Source of the DNA: Ophiura sarsii
Taxonomy: Eukaryota > Echinodermata > Ophiuroidea > Amphilepidida > Ophiuridae
DNA: 64,000 nt
Direction of reading: 5' to 3'
NCBI GenBank assembly: GCA_035610835.1
Contig: CM069447.1
Span: forward strand, 17,255,992-17,319,991
Both the position numbers and the translations under genes were made by a program. The first letter of the stretch is position 1, and each line of letters starts with the position of its first letter. The notes below the pieces were generated by a model. It worked only from the letters and a program-made list of their open reading frames with translations. It was not told the origin of the DNA and did no database searches. Shown piece after piece: positions 24,443 through 36,801 of the stretch.

Positions 24443-25223
24443 TGTGCTTACATGGATACCAGACGAACGAGCTATTATGTATACAAAGTCTTTTGTTGAA
24501 AGCCTCTAGCAGCCGAAATACATGAGTAAATAATAACAATTGATGATGGCCTATAAGCATGATTATATCAGAATCTATGACGAGCGAAACTTAATTAAAT
24601 AAACGCGAGGATCAAGAAATGATACCAGTCGAGTAATTGAAATGAATAAATAATATATAGACTTAGACAAACTGGCGAGAATTAAATTCTCGCCAGTATT
24701 ATAAAGACTTAAAATAAGATTTCTATTTTACCCAATTTGTCAAAATATTACTGTTTTCTGCTTGAAATTAATAAGTTGGGTTGAAAAGATTGCCTTTAAC
24801 CTAGTATTATCACCATAGAAACATTGGTAAAATTGACATTTACGAATTTATCTTGTCATGAACCATGGTCTGTCAGTAATATTTGTCAGCAAAAAAAGGG
24901 ACGGGGGGAAAAAATGGACTGATCTTGCATCAATACAAGAGCAGTTACGCCACCAGTTTAAAAATAAAACAAATGCAACTATTGTAAACAAACCAATTTC
25001 ATATCATTATACAGCAAATACTGCCCTCACATAAAATGAAAGAACTGATATACTTTACAGTAAACATGGACATTTTCAAACCAATTTCATATCATTATAA
25101 ACATGATAGTAGACAGCAAATACTGCCCTCAAATGAAATAACTGATTTACAGTATTCAAAATGGATATTGCCTCAGGGTATATAGCAGGAACAGGCAACA
25201 TAATACTTTTTATACGGATGGCG

Positions 25224-25420
25224 CTAGATGCCAAGGCCATGTAAACCAATGACGTCTTCCAACGGTGCTGTGTACATGGTAAATGATAATGGTCCAATAC
25301 CTGATCCTTGTGAAATGTCTCCAAGAGGAGTATGAGGCTTAGAAGGCTTAGACATTTTGTCATTTACAGAGATAAATTGAGACCTACGAGTGACAAATGA
25401 CAACATTTCTATAGCCTCAT
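25224..25420 (-). pseudogene. Reverse transcriptase fragment (non-LTR)
   Basis: The minus-strand frame reads RRSQFISVNDKMSKPHTPLG-like text and then DISQGSGIGPLSFTMYTAPL, the QGS-GPL-F-YTAPL block of Jockey/CR1-type retrotransposon reverse transcriptases. Only about 60 residues remain. The usual YADD catalytic motif would follow to the left and is not preserved. Confidence 0.75.
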
Positions 25421-25422
25421 AC

Positions 25423-25497
25423 TCCTCTGGAGAAGGCGTCCCACAAGGATCAGTTATTGTACCATTGTGCCGGGTTTATGATTCAATTGATTTTTGA
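25423..25497 (+). pseudogene. Second RT fragment, opposite strand
   Basis: The plus-strand frame reads SSGEGVPQGSVIVPL, again the GVPQGS motif of non-LTR reverse transcriptases, and stops at TGA. It lies head to head with the minus-strand fragment, so two different LINE copies abut here. Confidence 0.6.
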
Positions 25498-25499
25498 GC

Positions 25500-25810
25500 T
25501 GGTCTCACTTTGGGCTTGTGCCCTGTTTTTATTTGTTTTGTCCTTGTTTTTCGTTTAGTGTTGTGCTTCGTTCATGCGTTTCATTTGTTTTTCTGCCTTT
25601 TTATGCTTGTTAAGGACCCCAATGGAAATAAGATTTGTTCAAAGCTTTTTGGGCTATCCTTGGTACTTTTGCTCATATTTTATTATGTCTATATGTTATT
25701 CAAATTGCTTGGTGCAATTTAATTTTGTGCATCTTGTACATGTTTGTATTTTAGATGTTTTTATCTCTGTATGTTTGAGTACCCAATAAATTCAATTCAA
25801 TTTAATTCGT
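25500..25810 (+). mobile_element. LINE 3' end
   Basis: A T-rich stretch (TTGGGCTTGTGCCCTGTTTT) ends in AATAAATTCAATTCAATTTAA, a short AATTC microsatellite tail of the kind closing CR1/L2-type LINEs. It follows the plus-strand RT scrap directly and fits a severely 5'- and internally deleted copy. Small open frames inside are chance. Confidence 0.6.
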
Positions 25811-27680
25811 ATACAAATGCTTTTTTTCTCTGAAATATGACATTAGAAATATAATATAATAAGCAAATAGACCTATGGTTTTTCAAGAAACACGGCGGCA
25901 GATCCCGATGCATTTTTATTGTGTTGCCGGTGTGTTCTTACGATACCAGCATGGGACCAGCGGTCTTGCTATATGATTTTGTGTGGCCGCCATCGTTTGC
26001 CCCGGCTTTCTTATGATGTAGCTCTGGTGTTGCCTAGTATTTCAGACACAAAGATTTTTTTAACATAGCGACATTTGTATTTTTCGTTCTAAATTCTAAT
26101 ATGCTTACATACTTAGTCTACCTGGTACGAGTTGTAAGTATTGGATATGAAGAAATGGCTTCATTTTGGTTTACATTTTTCAAACTTTTTCAGCTTCAGG
26201 GCATGGCTTCAAATGTTGATTTTTAACCTTAAAAACCTCAAAATCCAGGAGCTTCAAAGGGCGCTGCCCTCTGACCCTGATTCTCTGCATGACGTCATCG
26301 GATTAGTAGTATACACTATTCATCGATTCAAATTCGCGAGGATTCGGTTTACTCAATCAGGTTTGAAGTTTAACGGTCTGAATGTGAAGAGTTTTTTTAT
26401 GTACAATTCTGAACTTTTTGTATGGATCCTCAGATGGTCAGTGACTATGCTGTATTAGCTCTACTGCTTTGCCCAGATTTCCCATATTTGTCCACCCCAT
26501 GTTTATCATGAATCCAAGTTCAAGAAACACTTATAATGCAGGTCAACTGTACTGTACCAACACTCTCTCTATGGAGTCACTCAATACTCTGTACCAGTGT
26601 GTGTTGGTGTATAGTGGATACTGAAAGGTTTACGGTGTCATGTGCGAAATATGAGCAATGTGTTTGTTCCTTGTTTTGTAAGTTATTCAAAGGTTCATGA
26701 TGGAACACAGTATGTTGAACTTCCTTAACGCGCATCAATTAACTAACACGCACGGGAGCTTTGAGACAAATGATTTTTTTAATAGAGTCTTAGTCGAAAA
26801 ACATTGATTCAACATTTTCTTTCTCAATAAGCTGTGTTTGCTTATCACAATACATATTTTTCAAAGAGAAAACATTATAGGTGATGAACACTGATAATTG
26901 AATTACTATGCTAATGGTATTCCATACATTTAATATATTTTGTGACAGGTCAAGTGAGGGCGCCCACAATCAATTATTTTAATTGATTTATTACATCATA
27001 TAATAGGCTATGAAAAATGCTGGTTTAAACATGGGGGAAAATAATGACGATATACAGCTATCATTTAATACCAAATATATCATGATACACTTTTCAACAA
27101 AGAAATGCACCCCAGGCTCAAAACAAGTTCAGCCCTCCCTATACATTCCTGTGTAAAACCAAAAGTTGACCCCCTGTTAAATTAGCTGTGTGAACTTTTT
27201 GATGGGCATCCCGCACAGGGGTGGAACTAAGGGTAATAAGGTTTCCAAAAATCATTGGCAACTAAAAATAGCAAAATTCAGTTTTGAAAATTAAAAAGTC
27301 ACCGGTGCTCCTGGGATATTGTGATTCTGAGGAAAATTCATACTGTTCCAACAAAGCATTGCGGTGATATAGTTGGTAATGCGTTGTTGGCTGAATAACA
27401 GCCCTGATTGGTTACATAGAGATTTGGGTTGATCCATTATCATTTTCAGGGGTTGGTGGTGGTGATGATGGGGGTGGATACAGTGGCAGTAGGTATTGGG
27501 TTATGGGTGTGTTAGAAGGAGGATAGGGGATGTAGGGGGTTAACCTATCTTTTGGTGGTCCATGTAATTTTGTTGGCTTCCAGTTTTTGGGTTCCGAGTT
27601 GTTTAAGTGCTCAATAAATATATGTTGGGGTGGTGGGTATGGTGAATAAAGAGGGGGGGTTGCCAAATTGTCTTTTTAGT

Positions 27681-27812
27681 GGTTCCCAGTGTTATTTTGG
27701 TGGTTCCCAGTGTTATTTTGGTGGTTCCCAGTGTTTTGGGTTCCTAGCAAGTCAGTCAAACCAACCTTGGGCTCATTGACTATATCACCCAAAACACTGG
27801 GAACCACCAAAA
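27681..27812. repeat. Tandem GGTTCCCAGTGTT repeats with inverted copy
   Basis: GGTGGTTCCCAGTGTTATTTT repeats three times, and CCCAAAACACTGGGAACCAC closes the block in the opposite orientation, forming a hairpin of about 28-bp arms around about 50 bp. Confidence 0.8.
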
Positions 27813-27870
27813 CGACAAACCAACCCCTCCTTATTCACCACAGAAATCGACTCAGTTGCGTTTAAATCAT

Positions 27871-28465
27871 GAGTACTACGAATTACTACGATGCGGCGTG
27901 CTTGTGTCACCCGGCTCAGCATAAAATGTCGATGAAATAATGGCCCCAGGGTATATACAGGGCGGAATATACTCTGCCATGTATGGTTTCCCCCCGTGGC
28001 CTAGCGATAGAGCGTCTGCCTCTGAACCCAGAGGTCCGGGGTTCCAGCCCCGGGGGAGTGGAGGCATTTTTTCCCCCTCGCTATTTGGCCGCGAAAAAAA
28101 AAATCTTTGGAAAAGGTGCCTCGGGGGTTAGGGGTATGGAGCGAATTTTTTAACTATTTTTCTGTTTTCATTTTTTTTCTAATTTTCATTAATTAAGGAG
28201 TGATTTTCTTCACTATTTTTCTTCTAATTTTCATTAATTAACCCTAACACTCTTGAGTACTACGAATTACTACGATGCGGCGTGCTTGTGTCACCCGGCT
28301 CGGCAGTTTTTCGATGAAATAATGGCCCCAGGATACAGGGCGGAATATAATCCTCCATGTATGGTTTCCCCTCGTGGCCTAGCAGTAGATCGTCTGCCTC
28401 TGAACCCAGAGGTCCGGGGTTCGAGCCCCGGGGTAGTGGGGGCACTTTTTCCCCTCGCTATTTGA
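27871..28465. repeat. Tandemly duplicated tRNA-like SINE
   Basis: Two copies of about 215 bp (27,871-28,090 and 28,254-28,465) start with GAGTACTACGAATTACTACG. Each holds a tRNA-like head with GTGGCCTAGC, GTCTGCCTCTGAACCCAGAG and GGTCCGGGGTTC. Copy 2 keeps a better T arm (CCGGGGTTCGAGCCCCGG). The heads are at 27,988-28,069 and 28,361-28,442. They may still carry polymerase III A/B boxes, but the anticodon loop is not standard, so I do not call tRNA genes. Confidence 0.7.
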
Positions 28466-28599
28466 CAACTGTTAGAGTGCATGATGAAAAAATATTAAAA
28501 TCCTGTTTTATACGGGCAAACAGACCTCTCTCAGGTACATTAGGGTCGATCAGTCAGGCGTTTTTGTTGTTGTTGTTTTTCAAAAAAATTAGGAGGGTG

Positions 28600-31140
28600 A
28601 ATTTTCAATAATTTTCAAAAAATAATTAAAAATAATTTTAAAACAACAACATTTTGTTTGTCATAAAATGCTCACAATTTTTTTCCTATAATTTTTAATT
28701 TTCTCTCCAAAAATCCTCAAAAATGTCCAAAAAAGTTCACTTTTTTTCTCTAGAATTTTCATTTTGTTTTTCTCCAACAATTTTAAGGGAAAAAATCCTC
28801 AAAAATGTCAGAAAATGTTAACAAAATTTGAAATAATGGGTCAGTTGGACCTTACCTATTTGTTGGCATGTTTGTTTTCAGAGGTTCGGTGTTGTACAAT
28901 GCAATCATAATGAGCGTGACAAATCGCTCTGTTGCAGAGCTGTATGATACAACTTTTTCGTATCGTAAATGATTTTGTGTCATACAGAGAGCTTCACATC
29001 ATAAAGAGGTCGGAATGATACGGAAATATCCTCTTTGGCTATTAACCTATAAAATAACAGTATTCATGTCTCCTGAATGATAACACTATATATTGGGTAG
29101 TTGATAAATGGCTCATTACCAATCAGATAACAGCATTTGTATCTATTTATAGCTATACTAAGGGATAAACCAGGGTAATGTCTTATCGATGCCAATTTCA
29201 CAGATTTACACAAACAACATTTAAAGGTACATTCAGTGACTTCGAAGCAAATTGGGTTTTTTTCTGGGTTTTTCACGTTACAAAAATGAAAATCTCAGAT
29301 TGTTTTAAGGCGTTGTAAATATGCAAAACAGATTAATATTACAAAATTCTAAAATATTGTTTAAACAAAATCCTGAAATATAACAAATACAAAATCCTTA
29401 ATATGATTTAAATTTGTGGACCTCTGTGAGCTTGCATGAATGATATTTGATCCCTTTGGTCAGGAATGAAATGGCCTAAAAATGATTTGGTAGGTAGCAA
29501 TTAGTATTGCGGAATAATAATATTCCTGCTAGATTTGTTATTAACTCTAATCCTGGCGGCATGTTTTAGGAACAACTATCAGGGGAGGGGGAAAACAGGT
29601 CAAATTTGGTCTGAAAGACAGGCACCGCCAGCACCATCGATCGAACCTGGGTGGCATGCCGCCACCAATCCAGCTGTGCATATGATAGCTTGGCTGGGCG
29701 GGACCGGAGATAGACTGGGCAAACACAAGCTACAGGCATGTGGTAAGAGTAGTATTTTTGAGTACTCGGGGCGGTAAGGGTTAATAAACTCAAATTATTA
29801 ACCGAACAGCACAACATAACATATGGGCGCACCACACCAAATATCTTTCTCATTGAAATACGTGTAAAAGTGCCATATTTCAAGACACCTTTTCTACCCT
29901 CCGGTTACATTTATTGCATACTTGTCACCTATGACCATTTTCAGTAACATCTCAACTTTAATTTAAGCCTTGTTTCATGAGGGGTTATTAAGCTAAATTT
30001 TCCGCTACGGACCTGCACACAGCGCCCTCACTTTTTCACGTTTTCTGGCATGCCTGTTCACCATTTAGGCAGGTGCTTACGCCCTGGGCACTATTTAGGG
30101 CGATAAATTAAAAATATCGTATTTTATCATTGTAGGTGCAACGGATAGGTCCCACTCGTTCATTTAAATACAAACATACCATCCACGGAGAAACAAATTG
30201 CCCGGAAACCTCACATTTACAAGCCTAGTCTTCGTGCTTTTCCGGAACTACTACAGGATTACACGAATTGCGCATTGATTTGGTGTGGTGCTCTCATATG
30301 GCTCTTTCCTACTGGCTTTGAATAACTAGGAAAGCATTACAAAATGCACAACACTCAAATTTTGTAAAAAAATAAAGGTACTTTCCAGCTTCCCAATACC
30401 AAATAAATGAGTGTGTCTTTAATGTATAGCCTAGTAAGTGTATACTTATGAACCAGGATGGCTTTAAACATGTAGGGATTTTCTTTCTTCTCTTCTTACA
30501 GCCATGGCCTATATGGTACTACCCGCCACACCTATGTGACATGTGGTTTCGGTCATCCTTTTATTAGGCTTATATAGCCCCCTCGTTTGGCCATAACCTG
30601 TTTTACAGGGTCCAAATTGTTCCTCTGCTATCAAAATATATTTAAATGACAATGCCACATATATATATGACACACCTCTGCCCAGTGTTCATTCATCCCT
30701 GGCAGTCTACATCGAACAACTAGACGCTGAGCACCTGTGATGGAAACTTGAAGATGAATTTAATATAAAACAACGGAATATCTTAGCCAGGGTAAGTTGA
30801 TATCTATTTTAATTAATACAGAACAGAAGTATAGTCAAGTGGAATATAATAATTGAATTATGGTTTCTGTTTAGTCAAGTTAAAGTTGATTATTTGATAA
30901 CGCTTTGTGCATTTAATCATGACTTTGAGCTGTGATCTGTTGAGTTGATCATGGAATTGACTGGTAAAGTCGCGCGTGTGGATAAGATAAGAAAGTACAT
31001 ATGTGATTGATACCTATTTTAGAGACAACAATATGATATTTCGTGTATGTAAACCATGAACAATTATGTATCCACTTGATTTCTTTGTCTTTCTCTAAGA
31101 ACTGTCTGTACAATAATTATGTGATGGCCTTATATATGTA
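28600..31140. other. Gene-free stretch
   Basis: No gene was recognised. A poly-purine/poly-pyrimidine AT-rich block (28,560-28,830) is followed by unique-looking sequence. The open frame at 29,535-29,777 resembles nothing I know. Confidence 0.35.
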
Positions 31141-31149
31141 TAAGTAATA

Positions 31150-31804
31150 CAGGGTGAGTCAGAAAGAACGGGCACGTTTTTGGCGAAAGCGACACAGAAA
31201 TATTAGGCCTGCATACTCAAAATCAAATATAGTGTTACAAAGAACACATATTTGGCTTTCATTCCAAAAAAGATTTTTTAAATTCGAACATTGCGTCCTA
31301 AAGTTGCAACCATTTGAGTAGAACCCGGTATTTTAGAGCCAATACACGGAATGGCAATTACCCATAGTATTGTTGGTTGCCTGAATCGGAGATGCTGATC
31401 AATGAAACTAGTGGAAAAAACTAAAAAGGCACATGAATTGTGGATATAATATCTTAAAATGACTGGAAATAAATAGATCTGTGTAATTATGAGTAATAAA
31501 AAGCTTGAAATCGAGAAGGAAAAGTAATAAAAGGAGGCACATCTACTGATTCAAGAGGTAAACTCCATTAGAATACTTTTTATGTCTTGATAGTTCAACC
31601 ATTCCGTGGATTTGCTTCAGATTTTGGGGCTTTACTCAAATTAGTGTAATATGATAACGAAATGGTCGATTTGTAAGATTCATTTTTTGAATGAAAGCCA
31701 AATTGTAGGTCTTGAAAGCGCTACCATTGATTTAGGATATGCATGCCTATATCTTTTGTGACGCTTTTGTGAAAAAAAGTGCCCGTTCTTTCTGACTCAC
31801 CCTG
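31150..31804. mobile_element. MITE with CAGGGTGAGTCAGAAAGAAC ends, TA duplication
   Basis: The 26-bp ends (CAGGGTGAGTCAGAAAGAAC / GTTCTTTCTGACTCACCCTG) are near-perfect inverted copies bordered by TA. CAGGGTG termini with TA duplication are typical of Tc1/mariner-derived MITEs. Internal similarity near the ends extends to about 90 bp (GAATGAAAGCCAAAT mirrored). Confidence 0.9.
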
Positions 31805-31965
31805 TAGGCCTAAGAAGTCATCAACTATCCCGAGTCTTGCAAAGTTTTGGAATATTGATATTGTAATCATGTTTTATGATGATTCTCCAAATTAGTATTA
31901 CTGTATTTATTTAAACATAAAAATGTTTTTAAGGTTAATATAAGTATAGGGAAGCCTATGTATTA

Positions 31966-32826
31966 TGCACTTATCAATTGCAACCCTGGCCCCTGGGTAC
32001 TTGTTGTATCAATTCATGTCAGCCAAAGTGCAGGGAATTTAGGCGGGGAATTTAGCTGAGCGAGGGCCGGGGGTTTGGCCGTGATTTACCCGAGCTTTTC
32101 CAACTATTTCAACCATTTTAACTGCTCAGTTCAGTATGAAAGTAGGCCCATAACATAGTGAGTATTCAGCAGCGGCGTGCGCTACGTGTAGCTGTGATAA
32201 TCTAGAAGATACTCTTGCCCTTTTTCGTTTGTTGGAATATTTTAATTCAATTATTTTGGCAAAGGTTCTGACATGTAACAATTGCCAACAAGCAAACCAC
32301 ATGTGAGTAGGCCTATTTGCCATTGAACACACATAGGCCTACTTTGGAAGCATTTTATGATGTTATCTTACCCATTCAGAGCTCTAAAATGTATCGAATA
32401 CCGTGACATAGTAGCCTATGCCTGCCGAATTTTGAACCAATGTATGCATGCAACTCGCACTACGAACATGACGAAGCATGATGATAATAATAATAATAAT
32501 AATAAACAGGCATTTAAAAGACGCATTTCAAACCGCAAGGAAACACAATGCGCCGCACAAAGATAGGATCGTGAGAAACCATATTCTGCAATATATTAGC
32601 AGAGTCAAGGGCCGGGCATAGCCAAAGAAAACCCCATGGATATTATCGATGCCCAGCCCATAGGGGGCCGGGATTTGTCAAGGGATTTACTTAAGATTTA
32701 TGCCCCGCCCGTCGGGGACTTTGCCGGGACTTAGGCGGGGAATTAAAAGTTTTAAAATCACATCTCCGGCACAAGTCATGGCCATCCCTGGGTACTCAGG
32801 GGCAGGGGTTGCAATTGATAAGCGCA
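31966..32826. mobile_element. Foldback MITE, about 860 bp
   Basis: CTTATCAATTGCAACCCTGG at the left is mirrored by GGGGTTGCAATTGATAAG at the right. A second pair lies further in (AGGCGGGGAATT near 32,041 and AAGTCCCCG/GGCGGGGAATT near 32,710-32,750). A short AAT microsatellite is at about 32,486. Confidence 0.75.
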
Positions 32827-33299
32827 TTAAGACACTTATATTTCTATAGTATATTAGGTGTGGCATCGTACACTCATGAGTAGTAGTTCCAGAAATATAG
32901 CCCAAACTAATTGTTTTTACAAGTGTCTATAACCATGCTATACCATACCATGCTCATGATATTGTGTCAATTGGGCACTAATCGCAAGGCATTGTTTAAT
33001 GTCATTGCAATGTCATTGCACTGATGTGCGTTGACATTGTCCATTCTATTTCAAGCTGTACTGTATGTGCTAATGCATAGGAAATGCACTTTTTGGAAAC
33101 AAGGAATTGAAATTGAAATTTTATAATATATTATTGTGTAAATATGGCTAAATGTTTGAGATGAATATTCACTGTTGGTTATCATTAGAAGAAGTGACTT
33201 TGGAAGTTTCAATCCATGTTGACTCTTTGGTACAACGGTCTAATCAGGATCAATTAATTAAGGGGGGAATTAAGGAAGTTTTTATGGGAATTTTGTGAG

Positions 33300-33900
33300 T
33301 GCTGTCATTATTGAACTATGACTCTAATGTATATAAAAGTATACATTTTTGAAAAGGAAATGGATCAGAGAATCCAAATTTGGCATCAATTTTGATCCAA
33401 AATGTTGATTTTTTGAAAAAAATCACACAAAAAAATCTTTTTTTTTTACCATTTTTTTTTGCCAAAGCTAACCAAAATAATTTTGAGTATAAAATGCCCA
33501 AATCTCTTGATGATGATGTAAAGACATTAACTTAGAAACAATTTTTTTTTAAAACCTAATCAAATATTTTTTGAAATTTTGACTAAAAAGTGCCCCAAAA
33601 AAAGAAAATCCATTTGTTTCAGGTTTTTTGGCACTTTTTGGTCAACATTTTGTTTACTTTTTTGAGAAAATTGTTTTTTTAGGGAAAAAAAAAGACTAGA
33701 AACACTTTAATGGAAAAAGCTGGCGAGAGAATCTTCTAAATTGAATTACCTTTCATATGACACCTTGTTTGTTGAAATAGGAGCTATACTTCTCTTTATA
33801 AATATTCACAAAGTTTGACTATTTAGTGTTTTCTGGCGAGTCGTGCGTATAATCGTGAATGTGTGATAAATGTTATTGTGTATATAAAAGATGAAAGGAT
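33300..33900. repeat. Partial copy of the GTATACATTTTT repeat family
   Basis: TATAAAAGTATACATTTTTG with GAGAATCCA about 30 bp further on is shared with the elements at 11,115 and 56,615. Terminal repeats were not found, so this is a truncated member. Confidence 0.5.
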
Positions 33901-34865
33901 CCGTTGTAAAAAGTTTCATTCGTAATAATTATAATATCCAGTCGCATAAATAATACCCCGGTTTGTTTTGGCGTGTCTTTGAGAATTAAATAATTCATTT
34001 AGGCCTACACCCCTAGTATTGTATAGTAAATCGAAGAGTCCAAGATTGTGTCAAAGGTCAACATTCTAATTTGATGTTTTGCCGCCATGTGGCGATCGAT
34101 TGTTATTTAACTTGTAAATGTTTGCAAAGTTTACTTGCTGATATAAAATTAAATACCCTATTAAAGTAAAAAATTATATTGTTGTTCGGAAAAGGTATTT
34201 TACCTTGATTTTCTCCCTATCATGCAATAGGCCTGACCGTCTGACATACAATGCGTCCTAAAACTAACAAATCTATTTATAGCATGGGAAACTGCACGAA
34301 ACGCCATCAACTTGCCAGGACATGTTAAACATTTATAATTGGGAGCTTAGATTAGATGTGGGTGACCTATATTAGAGGCGGGACTAGCCATTAATACAAC
34401 CAATAAGAGCATAGTCAGTGATAAAGCTGAGTGGAGTCACTTGGCCAACCAATAGGAGAATTACAGCAAGTCACAGACTGTTATGTAGCACTTTTAGCAG
34501 TGACCTTTAACCAATCGGAGTAGTTTATCTTGTTGAGTGAAAAAATTCACTGGAATAGCGGGTGTAGGTCGGCTAATTAGTAATTAATCCTTGATAGAGC
34601 CCCAGTGACCTGGGATAGTTTACTGAGCATGCATGGTCACTGGTAGGGGAGGGTGACCCGTGCTTATTTATTAATTAAACATTTGGGATACTATTTACTC
34701 ATTGTTATTGTTGATTAATGTGGTTTTATTGCCTCAAAGTATTGCATAATGGAAAGTTACTTCAAAGGTTTACTGTACATACAGTAGGCCTAACAATTAA
34801 TGAAATGGTTTGTTAAATTTATGATAATTTTCAGAAAGTGTTTGATTTTGGATAGAATAATTCCA

Positions 34866-35046
34866 TGATGGGGTGAGGGTGGGTGGTGTGAGGGTTGGAG
34901 TGGGTGGGGTGGGGTGGGGGTGGGGTGGGGGTGGGTAAGGGTGGGATGGGGTGAGGGTCGGGTGGGGTGGAGTAGGGGTGGGCCCATGGATGGAATAAAT
35001 TCAATGATGTGACACCCAATGATGGGGTGGGGTGGGGTGGGGTGGA
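34866..35046. repeat. GGGTGGGGT purine-rich simple repeat
   Basis: A degenerate G-rich tract made of GGGTG, GGGGTG and GTGAGG units. Proline/histidine-rich minus-strand open frames across it are artefacts of composition. The G-run spacing would allow G-quadruplexes. Confidence 0.85.
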
Positions 35047-35099
35047 CAGGAAAATCTCCATACCATCCATGTCCATGTACCATGACATCAACAGTTCAA

Positions 35100-36580
35100 A
35101 TCAGAATGCACACAACAAGCCAAGATTTATTATAGTTAGTTTTATTCACAATTACAATAAAATCATGAATCATTTGATATAATTCGACCCTTGGTCCCTA
35201 TATAATAGGGATTGACACTAAGGTGGTTGCAGTGACAATGCTCCATACGTCCCCCATTACAAAATACAACAAAGAAACACAAAACAAAACAATAAACACA
35301 ATAACAAACAAAAAACAAAAACAAAAACAAAACATTTACTTACGAAAAAATTCTTTAATTTTGAGGGGAACATTTTCAACCTTCTCTTTTCATTTTCACC
35401 CTTCACTTTTTATTTTCACCCTTCTTTTTTCATTTTCACCCTTGAGATTTTTTTCCAAGAGTGAAATACCCTTGGGGGAAAAATTGGATTGAAAACACTG
35501 ACTAGTACTTGTAGTAGGCATGACTTCCTTGAGATTAGATTTACCATGAAAGTGATTCACCCACCTAATTGGGGGAACTATAAGACAAGGGATTATTATT
35601 AATGTTTATACTGTTTATTGTAATAACTTAGAATAGATAATATTATAATGTTTAGTTAGTATACCTCTCACTTCATTTGTTCCTCACAAAATTCAGTTAT
35701 ACATGATCTATGGCATACCGTATTTCATCACCTTTGACCTGGTTGTTTTAGAGTTTTAAAGCATGTCAGGTTCAAGTCCATAATCAATCTGTTCTTAATT
35801 CAATTACTATTTCTTGAATGAGAATCCCTAGCTTCTTGTATACATGTATATATATAATATTACTAATAATGATAGTCAACCAAATGTGTTGTGTTGACAT
35901 ATAACATTCAGAGGATTTACAGGCTAATAACTTATCGAAGTTCATTGACGTTAATATACGGTTCACAGTTGAACTTGGTTCAGTAGTCGGTCTTACAATC
36001 ACCTGTGTGGAAACTGTACGGGTGGTTCAAAAAAAAGTTGACCCAAGTTCAAAATATTTTTTCAACCACATTTAAAGGTTCAGAGAATTTGTGTTTACAT
36101 AGTCTTAATCAGCAGTAAGTTTTGAAATTATCCTGAAAAGATGGCACGTTATGGGAGATTAATGTTTTATTGTAAATGATGGAAGTGATTATCTGTCCAG
36201 TTGTCCATGAAGTTCATTTACAGATTTGCTTAAATTAGTCAAACAATTAAGTTCATGTTATCGAAACTTAATTTCATTTTTGTCGGCTTATTTCATGTAA
36301 ATATTAATGTTCGTCAATTCAATATTATGTTAGATAATATTCAGTTATTTCCAAGCAAACTCTAATTCAGATCATATTAATTTAATCACTAATTAATGAT
36401 TATACATGTATTGTCCAATTAAATCACAGATTATTCCTACTGTTAATGAATTGCCAACATTCGAATACCTGATGTAGATTAAGATTTATATGGTTTTTAA
36501 AGCATTTGAATTTGTATCACTACAACTTTGCATGTAAACATGTGTACTTAATTTGGTATATTTTTGTTTGATTTGTTAAC
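35100..36580. other. Upstream region of the fibrinogen-domain gene
   Basis: No protein-coding exon was recognised. CATTTTCACCCTTCTTTTTT-type units repeat about four times at 35,385-35,445. The AG at 36,581-36,582 after TTTGATTTGTTAAC is a plausible acceptor for a 5' untranslated exon of the downstream gene. Confidence 0.35.
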
Positions 36581-36801
36581 AGGTTTTTTTTGTATCTTCA
36601 CGCAATAAAAGAATATAACGACATCATAGTTTCGTCCTTCATTACTTTGCCTCTGTCACACCTAGAAGAAATCTTAGTTGGCAAAATTGAAAAATACATC
36701 ATACTCCATATTTTATGGGCGCAATTTAGCTTGACAAAATCAGAACTGAATTTGATGTCAAGAACTATTACACTTATTCAAGAGATCAACATTTCCGCAT
36801 C

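Noticed and set aside
29535..29883. Overlapping open frames on both strands
   Set aside because: No motif, splice signal or repeat family was recognised; likely chance.
34790..35091. Proline/histidine-rich open frames on the minus strand
   Set aside because: They are a by-product of the GGGTGGGG simple repeat.
35784..36002. Minus-strand frame with VNRILTSMNFDKLL, vaguely like huntingtin LVNRIPAEDMN
   Set aside because: The match is four residues, the flanks do not fit the next human exon, and splice sites do not agree in phase.
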